Both the position numbers and the translations under genes were made by a program. From contig NZ_JAIQYZ010000002.1 in NCBI RefSeq assembly GCF_020164495.1, forward strand, positions 372,001-436,000: a DNA stretch of 64,000 bases, read 5' to 3'. Shown one piece after another: positions 19,410-28,339 of the stretch. The notes beneath the pieces are model-generated. The model saw only the letters and a program-made list of their open reading frames with translations, did no database searches and was not told where the DNA came from. Each line of letters opens with the position of its first letter. The first letter of the stretch is position 1. This DNA is from Psychroflexus lacisalsi (lineage in GTDB: Bacteria; Bacteroidota; Bacteroidia; Flavobacteriales; Flavobacteriaceae).

Positions 19410-19433
19410 ACCCTACAGAGCATAATCTTACAC

Positions 19434-19467
19434 AAAAATCCAGATAAATATTATCTGGATTTTTTTA
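19434..19467 (+). terminator. Terminator of accA
   Basis: A perfect inverted repeat AAAAATCCAGATAA / TTATCTGGATTTTT with a 4-5 base loop and a T-run, 24 bases after the accA stop codon. Confidence 0.85.
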
Positions 19468-19574
19468 GTTTTCCACAATTATTTGCAGTTATACACAATG
19501 CATTGTGGAAAAGGTAGAGTGTTAAGCTGAATTATTTTCCCCAAACTTCATAACCTTTTATTTACATTCGTAAC

Positions 19575-21119
19575 ATGGAAAACGCAACTCAATCATCGTA
19601 TCAAACCAAGCCGAAAGGTGATGTTATAAGTCTTCAAAAAGGAAAAATACCACCTCAAGCTATTGATCTTGAAGAAGTTATATTGGGAGCGATGATGATT
19701 GACAAAAAAGGAGTTGATGAAGTCATTGACATTCTCCATCCTGATGTTTTCTACAAAGAAGCGCATAAAAATATATATGAGGCTATTATTGTACTTTTTG
19801 AAAAAGGAGATCCTATTGACTTATTAACCGTTTCCACAGAATTAAAGAAGTTAAAAAAGCTACAAGCCTCTGGAGGGGAATATTATCTGATACAATTGAC
19901 TCAAAAAGTTTCTTCTTCTGCCCATATTGAATATCATTCTCGTATTGTTCTCCAAAAATATATTCAGAGGTGTTTGATAAAGATTTCCAATGAAATTATA
20001 GAAGAATCCTACGACGAAGGAACTGATGTTTTCGATCTTCTAGACCATGCTGAATCCAAACTTTATGAAGTTACCCAAGGGAATATAAAGCGATCTTCAG
20101 AAACTGCACAAAACTTGGTGATGCAAGCCAAAAAACGAATTGAAGAAATTTCTAACAAAGAAGGATTAAGTGGAGTTCCTTCCGGATTTACAGACTTAGA
20201 TAAGTTGACTTCTGGATGGCAACCCAGTGACCTGGTTATTATTGCCGCGCGTCCTGGTATGGGTAAAACAGCCCTTACCCTTACGATGGCTAGGAATATC
20301 GCAGTAGGTCAAAATATACCTGTGGCGTTTTTCTCGCTTGAAATGTCTTCTGTACAATTAATCACCAGACTTATTTCTTCTGAAACTGGATTAAGTTCAG
20401 AGAAACTGAGAACCGGAAACCTCGAGCCTCACGAATGGGAACAGTTGAACGTGAAAGTAAAATCACTCGAACAAGCGCCCTTGTTTATAGATGATACACC
20501 TTCGCTATCTATTTTCGATTTACGTGCAAAAGCAAGAAGGCTTTCCTCTCAACACGGCATCAAACTTATCGTTGTGGATTATTTGCAATTGATGACCGGT
20601 GGTGGATCTCAAAAAGGAGGAAACAGAGAACAAGAAATCTCTACGATATCCAGAAACCTGAAGGCTTTGGCGAAGGAATTGAGTATACCAGTTCTTGCAC
20701 TTTCTCAGCTTTCCAGAGCTGTAGAAACCAGAGGAGGTACCAAGAGACCTTTATTAAGTGACCTTAGAGAATCAGGAGCCATCGAGCAAGATGCAGATAT
20801 TGTTTCTTTTATTTACAGACCAGAATATTACGATATTGATGAGTGGGACGATGATACACAATCGCCTACACAAGGTCAAGCTGAATTTATTATTGCAAAG
20901 CACAGGAATGGTGGCTTGGACAACATACGGTTGAAATTTATTGGTCATCTTGGTAAGTTTGAAAATATGGATAATTTTGATTCACCTTTTGAAATCAATT
21001 CGAGCATGAATTCTGGCAAAGCTGAATCTCCTTCATTCCCGAGTGCTGAAGATGTTTTTGGGTCCACACCTCCAAACCAAAACTTCGGAAATGAAAATGA
21101 CGATGAAGTACCCTTTTAG
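19575..21119 (+). CDS. dnaB: Replicative DNA helicase DnaB
   Basis: A 514-residue hexameric replicative helicase. The N-terminal DnaB domain (about 20-130: IPPQAIDLEEVILGAMMID) is followed by a linker and the RecA-like ATPase with Walker A IIAARPGMGKTAL, FFSLEMSS, Walker B LIVVDYLQLM and SRAVETRGGTKRPLLSDLRE with the arginine finger. The C-terminal tail is acidic and disordered-looking (GSTPPNQNFGNENDDEVPF). No intein is present. It begins 165 bases after accA, with a weak TACATTCG box just before the ATG, and is followed by a secreted-protein gene 9 bases later. Confidence 0.95.
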   Translation: MENATQSSYQTKPKGDVISLQKGKIPPQAIDLEEVILGAMMIDKKGVDEVIDILHPDVFYKEAHKNIYEAIIVLFEKGDPIDLLTVSTELKKLKKLQASGGEYYLIQLTQKVSSSAHIEYHSRIVLQKYIQRCLIKISNEIIEESYDEGTDVFDLLDHAESKLYEVTQGNIKRSSETAQNLVMQAKKRIEEISNKEGLSGVPSGFTDLDKLTSGWQPSDLVIIAARPGMGKTALTLTMARNIAVGQNIPVAFFSLEMSSVQLITRLISSETGLSSEKLRTGNLEPHEWEQLNVKVKSLEQAPLFIDDTPSLSIFDLRAKARRLSSQHGIKLIVVDYLQLMTGGGSQKGGNREQEISTISRNLKALAKELSIPVLALSQLSRAVETRGGTKRPLLSDLRESGAIEQDADIVSFIYRPEYYDIDEWDDDTQSPTQGQAEFIIAKHRNGGLDNIRLKFIGHLGKFENMDNFDSPFEINSSMNSGKAESPSFPSAEDVFGSTPPNQNFGNENDDEVPF

Positions 21120-21128
21120 AAAGAAAAA

Positions 21129-22385
21129 ATGAGAGTTTTAATTTTTATAGTGATGTTATTGATAGGTTGGAACGGTCATTCCAACTTCATTTTGATTCCT
21201 ATGGATTTTGAAACGCAAGACAATCATCTTAAAGCCTATGGAATCTCCTACTGGCTTTTAGAAAAAAATCAAAAAGTGCAGTGGCTTCTTAATTATAGAG
21301 GCGGTTCTTTTCTCTCACCTTTTTCTGAAGAACTCAAAAGAGAATGTACCATAAGAGGTGTCTCTTTTGAAGTAATTTCAGATACAAAATCAGAAGAAAT
21401 TTTAAGAACGATAAGCAGTCCGTCTCAAAATATGGAAGCAGTGCTACTTGAAAAGGCTCCGAAGATTGCCGTTTATTCTCCACAGGGAAATGCGCCCTGG
21501 GATGATGCAGTGACCATGGTTTTGGAATTTGCTGAAATTCCTTACAAAACAATTTATGATAAGGAAGTTCTAAATGATGAATTACTTCTATACGACTGGC
21601 TTCATTTGCATCACGAAGATTTTACAGGTCAGTATGGAAAGTTTTATAGAGCCTACCGATCTGCTCCCTGGTATATCGAAGAGAAGAAAGAAGCAGAAGC
21701 ATTAGCTAAATCCCTTGGATACGATAAAGTTTCTGAAGAGAAACTTGCTGTAACTAAAAAAATAAATGAATATGTGATTGGCGGTGGGTTCATGTTTGCA
21801 ATGTGTAGCGCCACAGATTCATTTGATATTGCCCTATCGGCAGACGAAGTCGATATTTGCGAACCTATGTTTGATGGAGATGCTTCTGAAGCAGGATATC
21901 AAAACAAAATAGATTACTCTAAAACTTTTGCGTTTACCGATTATATTCTGGAAAGGAATCCAATGGTTTATGAATATTCTTCTATTGACATGACAGAGAA
22001 AAGGAATATTCCTAAATCTAAAGATTACTTCACCCTGATGGATTACTCTGCGAAGTGGGACCCTATTCCTACAATGCTGTGTCAGAATCACACCGCAGTT
22101 GTAAAAGGTTTTATGGGACAAACTACAGCTTTTAATCCTACTCAGATCAAATCTAATGTCCTGATTATGGGGAAAAATAAGCTTAACGATGAAGCTCGAT
22201 ATATCCACGGTATAAAAGGAAAAGGTTTTTTTACGTTCTATGGAGGACACGATCCTGAAGACTATCAACATCGGGTTGGTGATCCTAAAACAGAATTGGA
22301 ATTGCATCCAAAATCACCAGGCTACAGGCTTATTCTCAATAATATCTTGTTTCCTGCCGCTGAGAAGAAAAAACAAAAAACTTAA
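21129..22385 (+). CDS. Secreted protein with class I amidotransferase-like features (often labelled 'asparagine synthetase B')
   Basis: A 418-residue protein with an N-terminal signal peptide (MRVLIFIVMLLIGWNGHSNF). Close relatives in flavobacteria are, as I recall, labelled asparagine synthetase B, but none of the features of AsnB (N-terminal Cys2, SGGxDS PP-loop) is present. The sequence looks like a class I amidotransferase/ThuA-like alpha-beta fold: KIAVYSPQGNAPWDDAV opens a Rossmann-like unit, Cys226 sits in a glycine-rich elbow (GGGFMFAMCSATD), and His374 and Glu377 occur in YGGHDPEDYQ. This could be a Cys-His-Glu triad. It probably acts in the periplasm; the substrate is unknown. It follows dnaB by 9 bases. 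Confidence 0.7.
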   Translation: MRVLIFIVMLLIGWNGHSNFILIPMDFETQDNHLKAYGISYWLLEKNQKVQWLLNYRGGSFLSPFSEELKRECTIRGVSFEVISDTKSEEILRTISSPSQNMEAVLLEKAPKIAVYSPQGNAPWDDAVTMVLEFAEIPYKTIYDKEVLNDELLLYDWLHLHHEDFTGQYGKFYRAYRSAPWYIEEKKEAEALAKSLGYDKVSEEKLAVTKKINEYVIGGGFMFAMCSATDSFDIALSADEVDICEPMFDGDASEAGYQNKIDYSKTFAFTDYILERNPMVYEYSSIDMTEKRNIPKSKDYFTLMDYSAKWDPIPTMLCQNHTAVVKGFMGQTTAFNPTQIKSNVLIMGKNKLNDEARYIHGIKGKGFFTFYGGHDPEDYQHRVGDPKTELELHPKSPGYRLILNNILFPAAEKKKQKT

Positions 22386-22389
22386 ATTT

Positions 22390-23145
22390 TTACTTAAAGA
22401 TTTTTTTCTTTCTGAGTTCAAAGTTTTGACCTAGGTACACTTTTCTTACCATTTCATCATTTGCCAGATCCTCAGGAATTCCATGTTTTAGAATACCACC
22501 TTCAAACATGAGATAAGTTCTGTCTGTAATCGCTAGTGTTTCTTGTACGTTGTGGTCTGTGATCAAAATACCAATGTTTTTGTCCTTCAGCTGAGCTACA
22601 ATTTTTTGTATATCCTCAACTGCGACAGGATCCACTCCAGCAAATGGTTCATCCAGCAAAATAAATTTTGGATCTGTAGCAAGTGCTCGGGCAATCTCAG
22701 TACGACGTCTTTCACCACCAGAAAGTAAATCGCCACGGTTGGTCCTGATATGGTTTAAACCGAATTCACTAATAAGGGATTCCATTTTTTCCTCGCGTTG
22801 CTTTTTGTTCAGGTCAGTCAATTCCAGGACGCTCATGATATTATCCTCAATACTCAGTTTTCTGAAAATAGAAGCTTCCTGAGCTAAATAACCGATGCCA
22901 TTTTGAGCCCTTTTATACATGGGATATTTGGTAATATTGGTATCATCCAAATAAATATTCCCCCCGTTTGGCTTTATCAACCCAACAATCATATAAAAAG
23001 AAGTAGTCTTCCCTGCTCCATTAGGACCGAGAAGACCAACAATTTCACCCTGAGTAACCTCAACGCTTATGCCTTTGACAACTTTTACACCTTTATATGA
23101 TTTAATAAGATTATCTGCTCTTAAGGTTGCTCGATTTGAACTCAT
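22390..23145 (-). CDS. lptB: LPS export ABC transporter ATP-binding protein LptB
   Basis: A 251-residue ABC ATPase. Motifs: Walker A GLLGPNGAGKTTS, Q-loop GYLAQEASIFRKLS, signature LLSGGERRRTEIARAL, Walker B FILLDEPFAGVDP and the switch His in LITDHNVQET. The YLAQEASIFRKLS stretch is diagnostic of LptB and separates it from other ABC ATPases. It powers LPS extraction with LptF/LptG-type permeases, one of which is encoded at 17306-18382. Its start overlaps the stop of the upstream membrane protein gene by 4 bases, so the two are translationally coupled. It converges with the secreted-protein gene, only 4 bases apart. Confidence 0.95.
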   Translation of the reverse strand: MSSNRATLRADNLIKSYKGVKVVKGISVEVTQGEIVGLLGPNGAGKTTSFYMIVGLIKPNGGNIYLDDTNITKYPMYKRAQNGIGYLAQEASIFRKLSIEDNIMSVLELTDLNKKQREEKMESLISEFGLNHIRTNRGDLLSGGERRRTEIARALATDPKFILLDEPFAGVDPVAVEDIQKIVAQLKDKNIGILITDHNVQETLAITDRTYLMFEGGILKHGIPEDLANDEMVRKVYLGQNFELRKKKIFK

Positions 23146-23807
23146 AACTTGATTTTTCTGGAAGATTTTATACCAAAGATAATCATCTCAACAACACCTA
23201 TAAGCATAATAGAATAAGCTAAAAGTTCTATACTTTCTTCAGAAGCATCCTTTACAGGCCTCATGAAGTCTCTCAATTCTACGATCTTCTCGCCGTTTTC
23301 TGAAATCACGTATTTGTCATGTGTATCTCTTAACAAATCGATCCATATTAACTTTCGCCCATAGAGTCGTGAAAAGACATGAAGTATAACAAGACCTGAA
23401 AAGAAAAAGGCAAATCCATAAGTTTTAGAAATAGAGGCAATTTCCAAAATCAGTTTTTTCCAATTCCTGATAACCATAATCAGAACAACTATAACTATAA
23501 CAAGCGAAATTACTTGCCAGGCTTTATCAAAAAGCTGAGTGTTCAGCCAAAAATCAAACTCTCTTACAAAATGAACTCCCAGAAATCCAGAAAGTGTTAA
23601 GTTAAAAATTTTAAAGTTTTTAGCTTTTGAAGAAAATCTAATAAGTAATAATGCGCTGATCAGTAATAATACTTCCTGAGTAATTTCAATTAAAGAATCT
23701 TCTTTCACTTCACCTACAGCAAAATCAAATTGTATGGACAAAGACATCAAAAACATAAGACCTGCGTAAGCAAAAAGTCTAGCAATAAGTGGATATAGGG
23801 CTTTCAT
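23142..23807 (-). CDS. Multi-pass membrane protein of unknown function
   Basis: A 221-residue protein with about six membrane helices (near residues 10-26, 42-57, 67-80, 97-113, 131-148, 194-212). I do not recognise the family. Possibly conserved polar spots in or near helices are FVREFD, HVFSRLYGRK and DASEESIELLAY, which could form a functional site. It is coupled to lptB by a 4-base overlap and follows the carboxymuconolactone-decarboxylase-like gene by 9 bases. The operon with kdsD, tatC and lptB suggests an envelope role, but this is inference from context only. Confidence 0.65.
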   Translation of the reverse strand: MKALYPLIARLFAYAGLMFLMSLSIQFDFAVGEVKEDSLIEITQEVLLLISALLLIRFSSKAKNFKIFNLTLSGFLGVHFVREFDFWLNTQLFDKAWQVISLVIVIVVLIMVIRNWKKLILEIASISKTYGFAFFFSGLVILHVFSRLYGRKLIWIDLLRDTHDKYVISENGEKIVELRDFMRPVKDASEESIELLAYSIMLIGVVEMIIFGIKSSRKIKL

Positions 23808-23816
23808 AGATTAAAT

Positions 23817-24176
23817 TTATTCTGTTTTACCAAATTTATTTTCCAAAGCTTCCCAATATTCAAAAGCTCTTCTCAAATGAGGTATGACTATAGTGCCACC
23901 TACAAGTGTTCCAATACTCAAAGCTTCCACAACTTGCGCTCTTTCAAGACCTTCTTTATAGGAAGATTCTAAATGATATTTTACACAATCATCACATCTT
24001 AAGACCAATGAAGAGACTAAACCTAAAAGTTCTTTGGTTTTCACATCCAAAGCACCCTCAGTAAAGGAATTGGTGTCCAGATTAAAAATCCGCTTCAAGA
24101 CTTTATTGTTTTCTTCTAAAATCTTACCGTTCATCCTAGCTCTATACGCCTCGAATTCGTCAACTAAATCAATCAT
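23817..24176 (-). CDS. Carboxymuconolactone decarboxylase family protein (AhpD-like)
   Basis: A 119-residue single-domain protein of the AhpD/CMD fold. The CxxC redox pair and the following His are visible in RCDDCVKYHLES (Cys-Asp-Asp-Cys, then His three residues on), as in AhpD-type alkylhydroperoxidases, and so a redox role is more likely than decarboxylation. The glycine-rich GTLVGGTIVIPHLRRAFEYWE helix is typical. Its start is 2 bases from the tatC stop codon, so it belongs to the kdsD-tatC operon. Its partner is unknown. Confidence 0.85.
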   Translation of the reverse strand: MIDLVDEFEAYRARMNGKILEENNKVLKRIFNLDTNSFTEGALDVKTKELLGLVSSLVLRCDDCVKYHLESSYKEGLERAQVVEALSIGTLVGGTIVIPHLRRAFEYWEALENKFGKTE

Positions 24177-24178
24177 AA

Positions 24179-25024
24179 TTATTTATTTGTTTTTTGCTTT
24201 TCTTGTTTACGTTGTTTTCTTAATACTAGTTTTGAGATTAAAATACTGATTTCATACAAAATCAAGACTGGGATAGCAACAATTACCTGACTTGCGATAT
24301 CTGGCGGAGTAATCAATGCTGAAATAATCAATATAAAAACCAATGAATACTTTCTGTTTTTCTTCAAAAATTCTGGCGTGACTAAACCTACCTTAGTAAG
24401 GAAGTAGATAATCACTGGTAACTCAAATATAAGTCCGCTTGCCAATACAGAGGCTCTTACAAGTCCTATATAACTACTCAGGTCAAAGTCATTGAACACA
24501 ACCTCACTCACGGTATAGCTACCCAGAAAATTTATGGATAACGGAGTGATGACATAATATCCAAATAATACGCCCAGTAGAAATAAAAATGAAGTCACAA
24601 AAATAAAACCTCTACCAGATTTTTTTTCTGAAGACTCTAGTCCAGGAGCAATAAAAGCCCAAAACTGATAGATGACGTAAGGAAATGATATGATAAAACC
24701 AGCTGTTATAGATGTCCAGATGTGAGCGCTAAACTGTCCCGCCATGGTTCTACTTTGAATTCTAAACGGAAGATCGTCAAAACAGAAACTTTCCTGAAGA
24801 TTAAGATATTCTGAAATAGTACAAAGTAAACTATAGGTATAAAAATCTGCGTTTTTTGGACCAAAGATGATCACATCAAAAATGAAAGATTTCATTGCAA
24901 AAGCTATTGCACCAGCAACTAATATTGCCAATACAGCCTTCAATAAATGCCATCTCAATTCTTCAAGATGATCCAAAAAAGACATATTGTTTGGATCTTT
25001 TCTTGTCTTCGATTTTTTTGCCAT
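24179..25024 (-). CDS. tatC: Twin-arginine translocase subunit TatC
   Basis: A 281-residue membrane protein with six helices. The N-terminal MSFLDHLEELRWHLLKA is the conserved cytoplasmic segment that reads the twin-arginine signal. FISFPYVIYQFWAFIAPGLE and FGYYVITPLSINFL are typical, as is FELPVIIYFLTKVGL. Between helices 1 and 2 there is an enlarged loop (about residues 55-95) with two or three cysteines, longer than in E. coli; I recall such insertions in Bacteroidota. It exports folded proteins together with TatA, which is encoded elsewhere. The basic C-terminus (RKQRKQEKQK) follows the positive-inside rule. Confidence 0.95.
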   Translation of the reverse strand: MAKKSKTRKDPNNMSFLDHLEELRWHLLKAVLAILVAGAIAFAMKSFIFDVIIFGPKNADFYTYSLLCTISEYLNLQESFCFDDLPFRIQSRTMAGQFSAHIWTSITAGFIISFPYVIYQFWAFIAPGLESSEKKSGRGFIFVTSFLFLLGVLFGYYVITPLSINFLGSYTVSEVVFNDFDLSSYIGLVRASVLASGLIFELPVIIYFLTKVGLVTPEFLKKNRKYSLVFILIISALITPPDIASQVIVAIPVLILYEISILISKLVLRKQRKQEKQKTNK

Positions 25025-25025
25025 A

Positions 25026-25988
25026 TTAGATAATGCCTTCTTTTACGAGATTATGAAGATGAACAATTCCGGCATATTCTCCAGAATTTACAGCTATAAG
25101 TTGAGTGATGTCATTATTTTCTAAAAGCTCCAAAGCATCTATTGCCATTGCAGAATTTTTAATGGTTTTAGGGTTTTTAGACATGATATCCTTAGCCTTG
25201 AGTTTGGTAAAATCTTCTGTGGAACTTAACATTCTTCTCAAATCACCATCGGTTATAATTCCTACAACTTTTCCGTTTTCCAAAACTGCAGTCACTCCCA
25301 GCATGTTTTTAGAAATTTCAACTATCACATCTTTTGTGGTCGTTTCTGGAGACACCTGAGGTTTCATATTTTGTGAAGTAATATCACTCACTCTTAAGTA
25401 AAGAGTTTTACCTAATGATCCTCCAGGATGAAATCTTGCAAAGTCATCACTGGAAAATCCTCTCAACTTAAGTAAACACACAGCTAAAGCATCTCCGAGT
25501 ACAAGCTGAGCAGTAGTACTGGTGGTTGGTGCAAGATTATTTGGACAAGCCTCTTTATCTACATAAGAATTTAAAACGAAGTCTGCTTGCTTTCCTAAAA
25601 AAGAATCTTTATTTCCAGTAATCGCTATGAGTGTGTTTTTGAAATTTTTAATGAGAGGTGCCAATACTTTGATTTCAGGAGTGTTTCCACTTTTTGAAAT
25701 ACAAATAACTATATCATCTCTTAGAATAGTCCCAAGATCTCCATGTATCGCATCCGCAGCGTGCATGAAAACAGCCGGTGTACCCGTAGAATTGAGCGTA
25801 GCTACAATTTTGGTAGCTATAATTGCACTTTTGCCGATACCCGTTAAAATGACACGGCCTTTAGAATTGTAAATAGCATTTACAGCATCAGAAAAAGATT
25901 TATCAATTAAATTTTCAAGATTTTCAATAGCTTTGGACTCTATGTGAATAATTTCCTTGGCATAAGACTGTATTGCTACATCTTTCAT
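25026..25988 (-). CDS. kdsD: D-arabinose-5-phosphate isomerase (KdsD/KpsF family)
   Basis: A 320-residue isomerase that converts ribulose-5-phosphate to arabinose-5-phosphate, first step to the Kdo of LPS. The N-terminal SIS domain (about 35-170) holds GRVILTGIGKSAIIATK, HAADAIHGDLG and CISKSGNTPEI. A pair of CBS domains follows (about 205-265 and 270-320). Length and order are those of KdsD. It heads the minus-strand operon kdsD-tatC-CMD-membrane protein-lptB, so Kdo synthesis and LPS export are linked by transcription. A -7 box TACCTTTG lies 55 bases upstream, in the divergent gap with recQ. Confidence 0.94.
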   Translation of the reverse strand: MKDVAIQSYAKEIIHIESKAIENLENLIDKSFSDAVNAIYNSKGRVILTGIGKSAIIATKIVATLNSTGTPAVFMHAADAIHGDLGTILRDDIVICISKSGNTPEIKVLAPLIKNFKNTLIAITGNKDSFLGKQADFVLNSYVDKEACPNNLAPTTSTTAQLVLGDALAVCLLKLRGFSSDDFARFHPGGSLGKTLYLRVSDITSQNMKPQVSPETTTKDVIVEISKNMLGVTAVLENGKVVGIITDGDLRRMLSSTEDFTKLKAKDIMSKNPKTIKNSAMAIDALELLENNDITQLIAVNSGEYAGIVHLHNLVKEGII

Positions 25989-26043
25989 AAATTACTATGT
26001 TTAACAATTGTGCGCTCTTAAAGAATGCGTATATTTAATTTCA

Positions 26044-26051
26044 CAAAGGTA
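26044..26051 (-). promoter_or_regulatory. -7 promoter box of the kdsD operon
   Basis: The minus strand reads TACCTTTG, a TAnnTTTG match in the 89-base divergent gap between kdsD and recQ. Confidence 0.5.
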
Positions 26052-26077
26052 AATAAAACATAATAGTAACTATTCAA

Positions 26078-28261
26078 TTGGAACAAATCAATTTACATCA
26101 AGAATTAAAGAAATACTTTGGTTTTAACGAGTTCAAAGGACTTCAAGAAAGCGTTATAAAGAGCATCATTGCCAATGAAGATACATTTGTAATAATGCCT
26201 ACTGGAGGTGGTAAGTCTCTGTGTTATCAACTACCAGCCTTGATAAAGGACGGAACTGCAATTGTGGTTTCTCCTCTTATTGCTCTCATGAAAAATCAAG
26301 TGGATGCCATAAGAAACATTTCAGAACACGAAGGTGTTGCTCATGTTTTAAACTCATCGCTCAACAAAACGCAAGTCAAACAAGTAAAAGAGGACATTTC
26401 CAACGGTATTACAAAATTACTTTATGTTGCGCCAGAGTCTCTTACAAAAGCAGAATACATAGATTTTCTAAAGGAAGAAAAGATTTCATTTTTAGCCATT
26501 GATGAAGCGCACTGCATTTCAGAATGGGGTCATGATTTTAGACCAGAATACAGAAATCTTAAAAATATAATTGAACGGATAGGGAGCGACATCCCCATTA
26601 TTGGGCTTACTGCAACAGCTACTCCAAAAGTTCAGGAGGACATTCTTAAAAACTTGAGAATTCCAAATGCCAACGCCTTCAAAGCTTCTTTTAACAGGCC
26701 AAACCTTTATTACGAGATTCGACCTAAGACAGATGAAGTAGATTCTGACATCATCAAATTTGTAAAAAAGAATTCCGGCAAAAGTGGTATCATATATTGT
26801 TTAAGCAGAAAACGTGTAGAACAACTCTCTCAAACGCTTCAGGTTAATGGTATACAAGCCGTTCCTTATCATGCTGGATTGGATGCAAAAACAAGAAGTA
26901 AACATCAGGATATGTTTCTTATGGAAGATATCGATGTTGTAGTGGCGACCATTGCTTTTGGTATGGGCATTGACAAACCAGATGTACGTTTTGTTATACA
27001 CAACGATATTCCTAAAAGTATTGAAAGCTACTACCAAGAAACAGGAAGAGCCGGCAGAGATGGTGGAGAAGGCCATTGTATCGCTTACTATAATCATAAA
27101 GACATTGAGAAGCTGGAAAAATTCATGAGTGGTAAACCCATTGCTGAACAAGAAATTGGCCACGCCCTACTACAAGATGTGGTTGCTTTTGCTGAAAGTT
27201 CCATATCTCGGAGGAAATACATTCTGCACTATTTTGGAGAAGAATTTGACAATGAAACTGGTGAAGGCGGTGACATGGACGATAATGTGCGGTACCCAAA
27301 AACCAAGAAAGAGGCCAAAGAGGATGTCAAGCTTATTTTGAAAACAGTAAAAGAAACAGGGCAACTTTTTAAATCTAAGGAAATTGTTCATACCCTTTCT
27401 GGTAAAACTAATGTTCTTATAAAGTCCAATAAGGCAGATACTCTAGAAATTTTTGGAGTAGGAAAAGATAAACCAGCTAGTTATTGGACAGCCTTACTCA
27501 GACAAGTAATTATATCTGGATTTCTTAAGAAAGAATTGGTATCCTATGGTGTTGTAAAATTACGGCCTGAAGGAGAAGAATTTCTGAAAAATCCTACTTC
27601 TTTCATGATGACAGAAGACAATGATTTCAGCCAGGTTACTAGTAGTACATCTTCACAACCTACAGGAGGAACTGATGAGAAGTTGCTCAAAATGCTGAAG
27701 GATTTACGTAAGAAGATTGCTAAACGTAAAGAAGTTCCACCTTTCGTCGTCTTTCAAGATCCTTCTCTTGAAGATATGGCTTTAAAATACCCTATAAGTA
27801 AGGAGGAACTTGTCAATATTCATGGTGTTGGTGAAGGAAAAGCTAAAAAATTTGGAGGTGAATTTATAAATCTTATTCAAAACTACGTAGAAGAGAATGA
27901 TATTTTAAGACCAGATGATCTGGTAGTTAAAAGCACAGGTGCCAATAGTGCAAATAAGCTTTATATTATCCAGAATATAGATAGAAAACTTCCACTCACA
28001 GATATTGCTCAGGGTAAAGGATTTGAGATGAAAGATTTTATCAAGGAGATGGAAGCCATTGTCTTTAGTGGCACCAAACTCAATATCGATTACTGGCTGG
28101 ACGATCTTTTGGACGAAGATCAACAAGAAGAGATTCATGAGTATTTCCTGGAAGCAGATTCAGATAGTATCAATGAAGCTATAGATGAATTTGACGGTGA
28201 TTATGATGAAGAAGAATTGAGGCTATATAGAATCAAATTCATAAGCGAAGAAGCAAATTAA
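26078..28261 (+). CDS. recQ: ATP-dependent DNA helicase RecQ
   Basis: A 727-residue superfamily 2 helicase of recombination repair. Walker A MPTGGGKSLCYQLP, DEAH-box AIDEAHCISEWGHDFRPEY, motif III GLTATATPKV, and the C-terminal helicase lobe with FGMGIDKPDVRFVIH and QETGRAGRDG. The RecQ-C-terminal region (about 340-500) lacks the usual four zinc cysteines: I see no such Cys cluster around residues 350-400, as in some Bacteroidota RecQ paralogues. A winged helix and an HRDC domain (about 530-610, KKIAKRKEVPPFVVFQD) follow, plus a final acidic tail. The start codon is TTG. It is a single gene with a terminator. Confidence 0.93.
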   Translation: MEQINLHQELKKYFGFNEFKGLQESVIKSIIANEDTFVIMPTGGGKSLCYQLPALIKDGTAIVVSPLIALMKNQVDAIRNISEHEGVAHVLNSSLNKTQVKQVKEDISNGITKLLYVAPESLTKAEYIDFLKEEKISFLAIDEAHCISEWGHDFRPEYRNLKNIIERIGSDIPIIGLTATATPKVQEDILKNLRIPNANAFKASFNRPNLYYEIRPKTDEVDSDIIKFVKKNSGKSGIIYCLSRKRVEQLSQTLQVNGIQAVPYHAGLDAKTRSKHQDMFLMEDIDVVVATIAFGMGIDKPDVRFVIHNDIPKSIESYYQETGRAGRDGGEGHCIAYYNHKDIEKLEKFMSGKPIAEQEIGHALLQDVVAFAESSISRRKYILHYFGEEFDNETGEGGDMDDNVRYPKTKKEAKEDVKLILKTVKETGQLFKSKEIVHTLSGKTNVLIKSNKADTLEIFGVGKDKPASYWTALLRQVIISGFLKKELVSYGVVKLRPEGEEFLKNPTSFMMTEDNDFSQVTSSTSSQPTGGTDEKLLKMLKDLRKKIAKRKEVPPFVVFQDPSLEDMALKYPISKEELVNIHGVGEGKAKKFGGEFINLIQNYVEENDILRPDDLVVKSTGANSANKLYIIQNIDRKLPLTDIAQGKGFEMKDFIKEMEAIVFSGTKLNIDYWLDDLLDEDQQEEIHEYFLEADSDSINEAIDEFDGDYDEEELRLYRIKFISEEAN

Positions 28262-28283
28262 AGTTAATCCCATTTCAAATATT

Positions 28284-28321
28284 ACAAAAAACCCCAACTT
28301 GAATAAGTTGGGGTTTTTTGT
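28284..28321. terminator. Bidirectional terminator between recQ and the CtlX-like gene
   Basis: A perfect repeat AAAAAACCCCAACTT / AAGTTGGGGTTTTTT with a short loop, A-run before and T-run after, ends two convergent transcripts. Confidence 0.9.
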
Positions 28322-28339
28322 AATATTATTTAGTCTATG

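Noticed and set aside
21129..22385. Asparagine synthetase B function for the gene after dnaB
   Set aside because: No N-terminal Cys nucleophile, no PP-loop, and a signal peptide is present. The label is not supported by the sequence.
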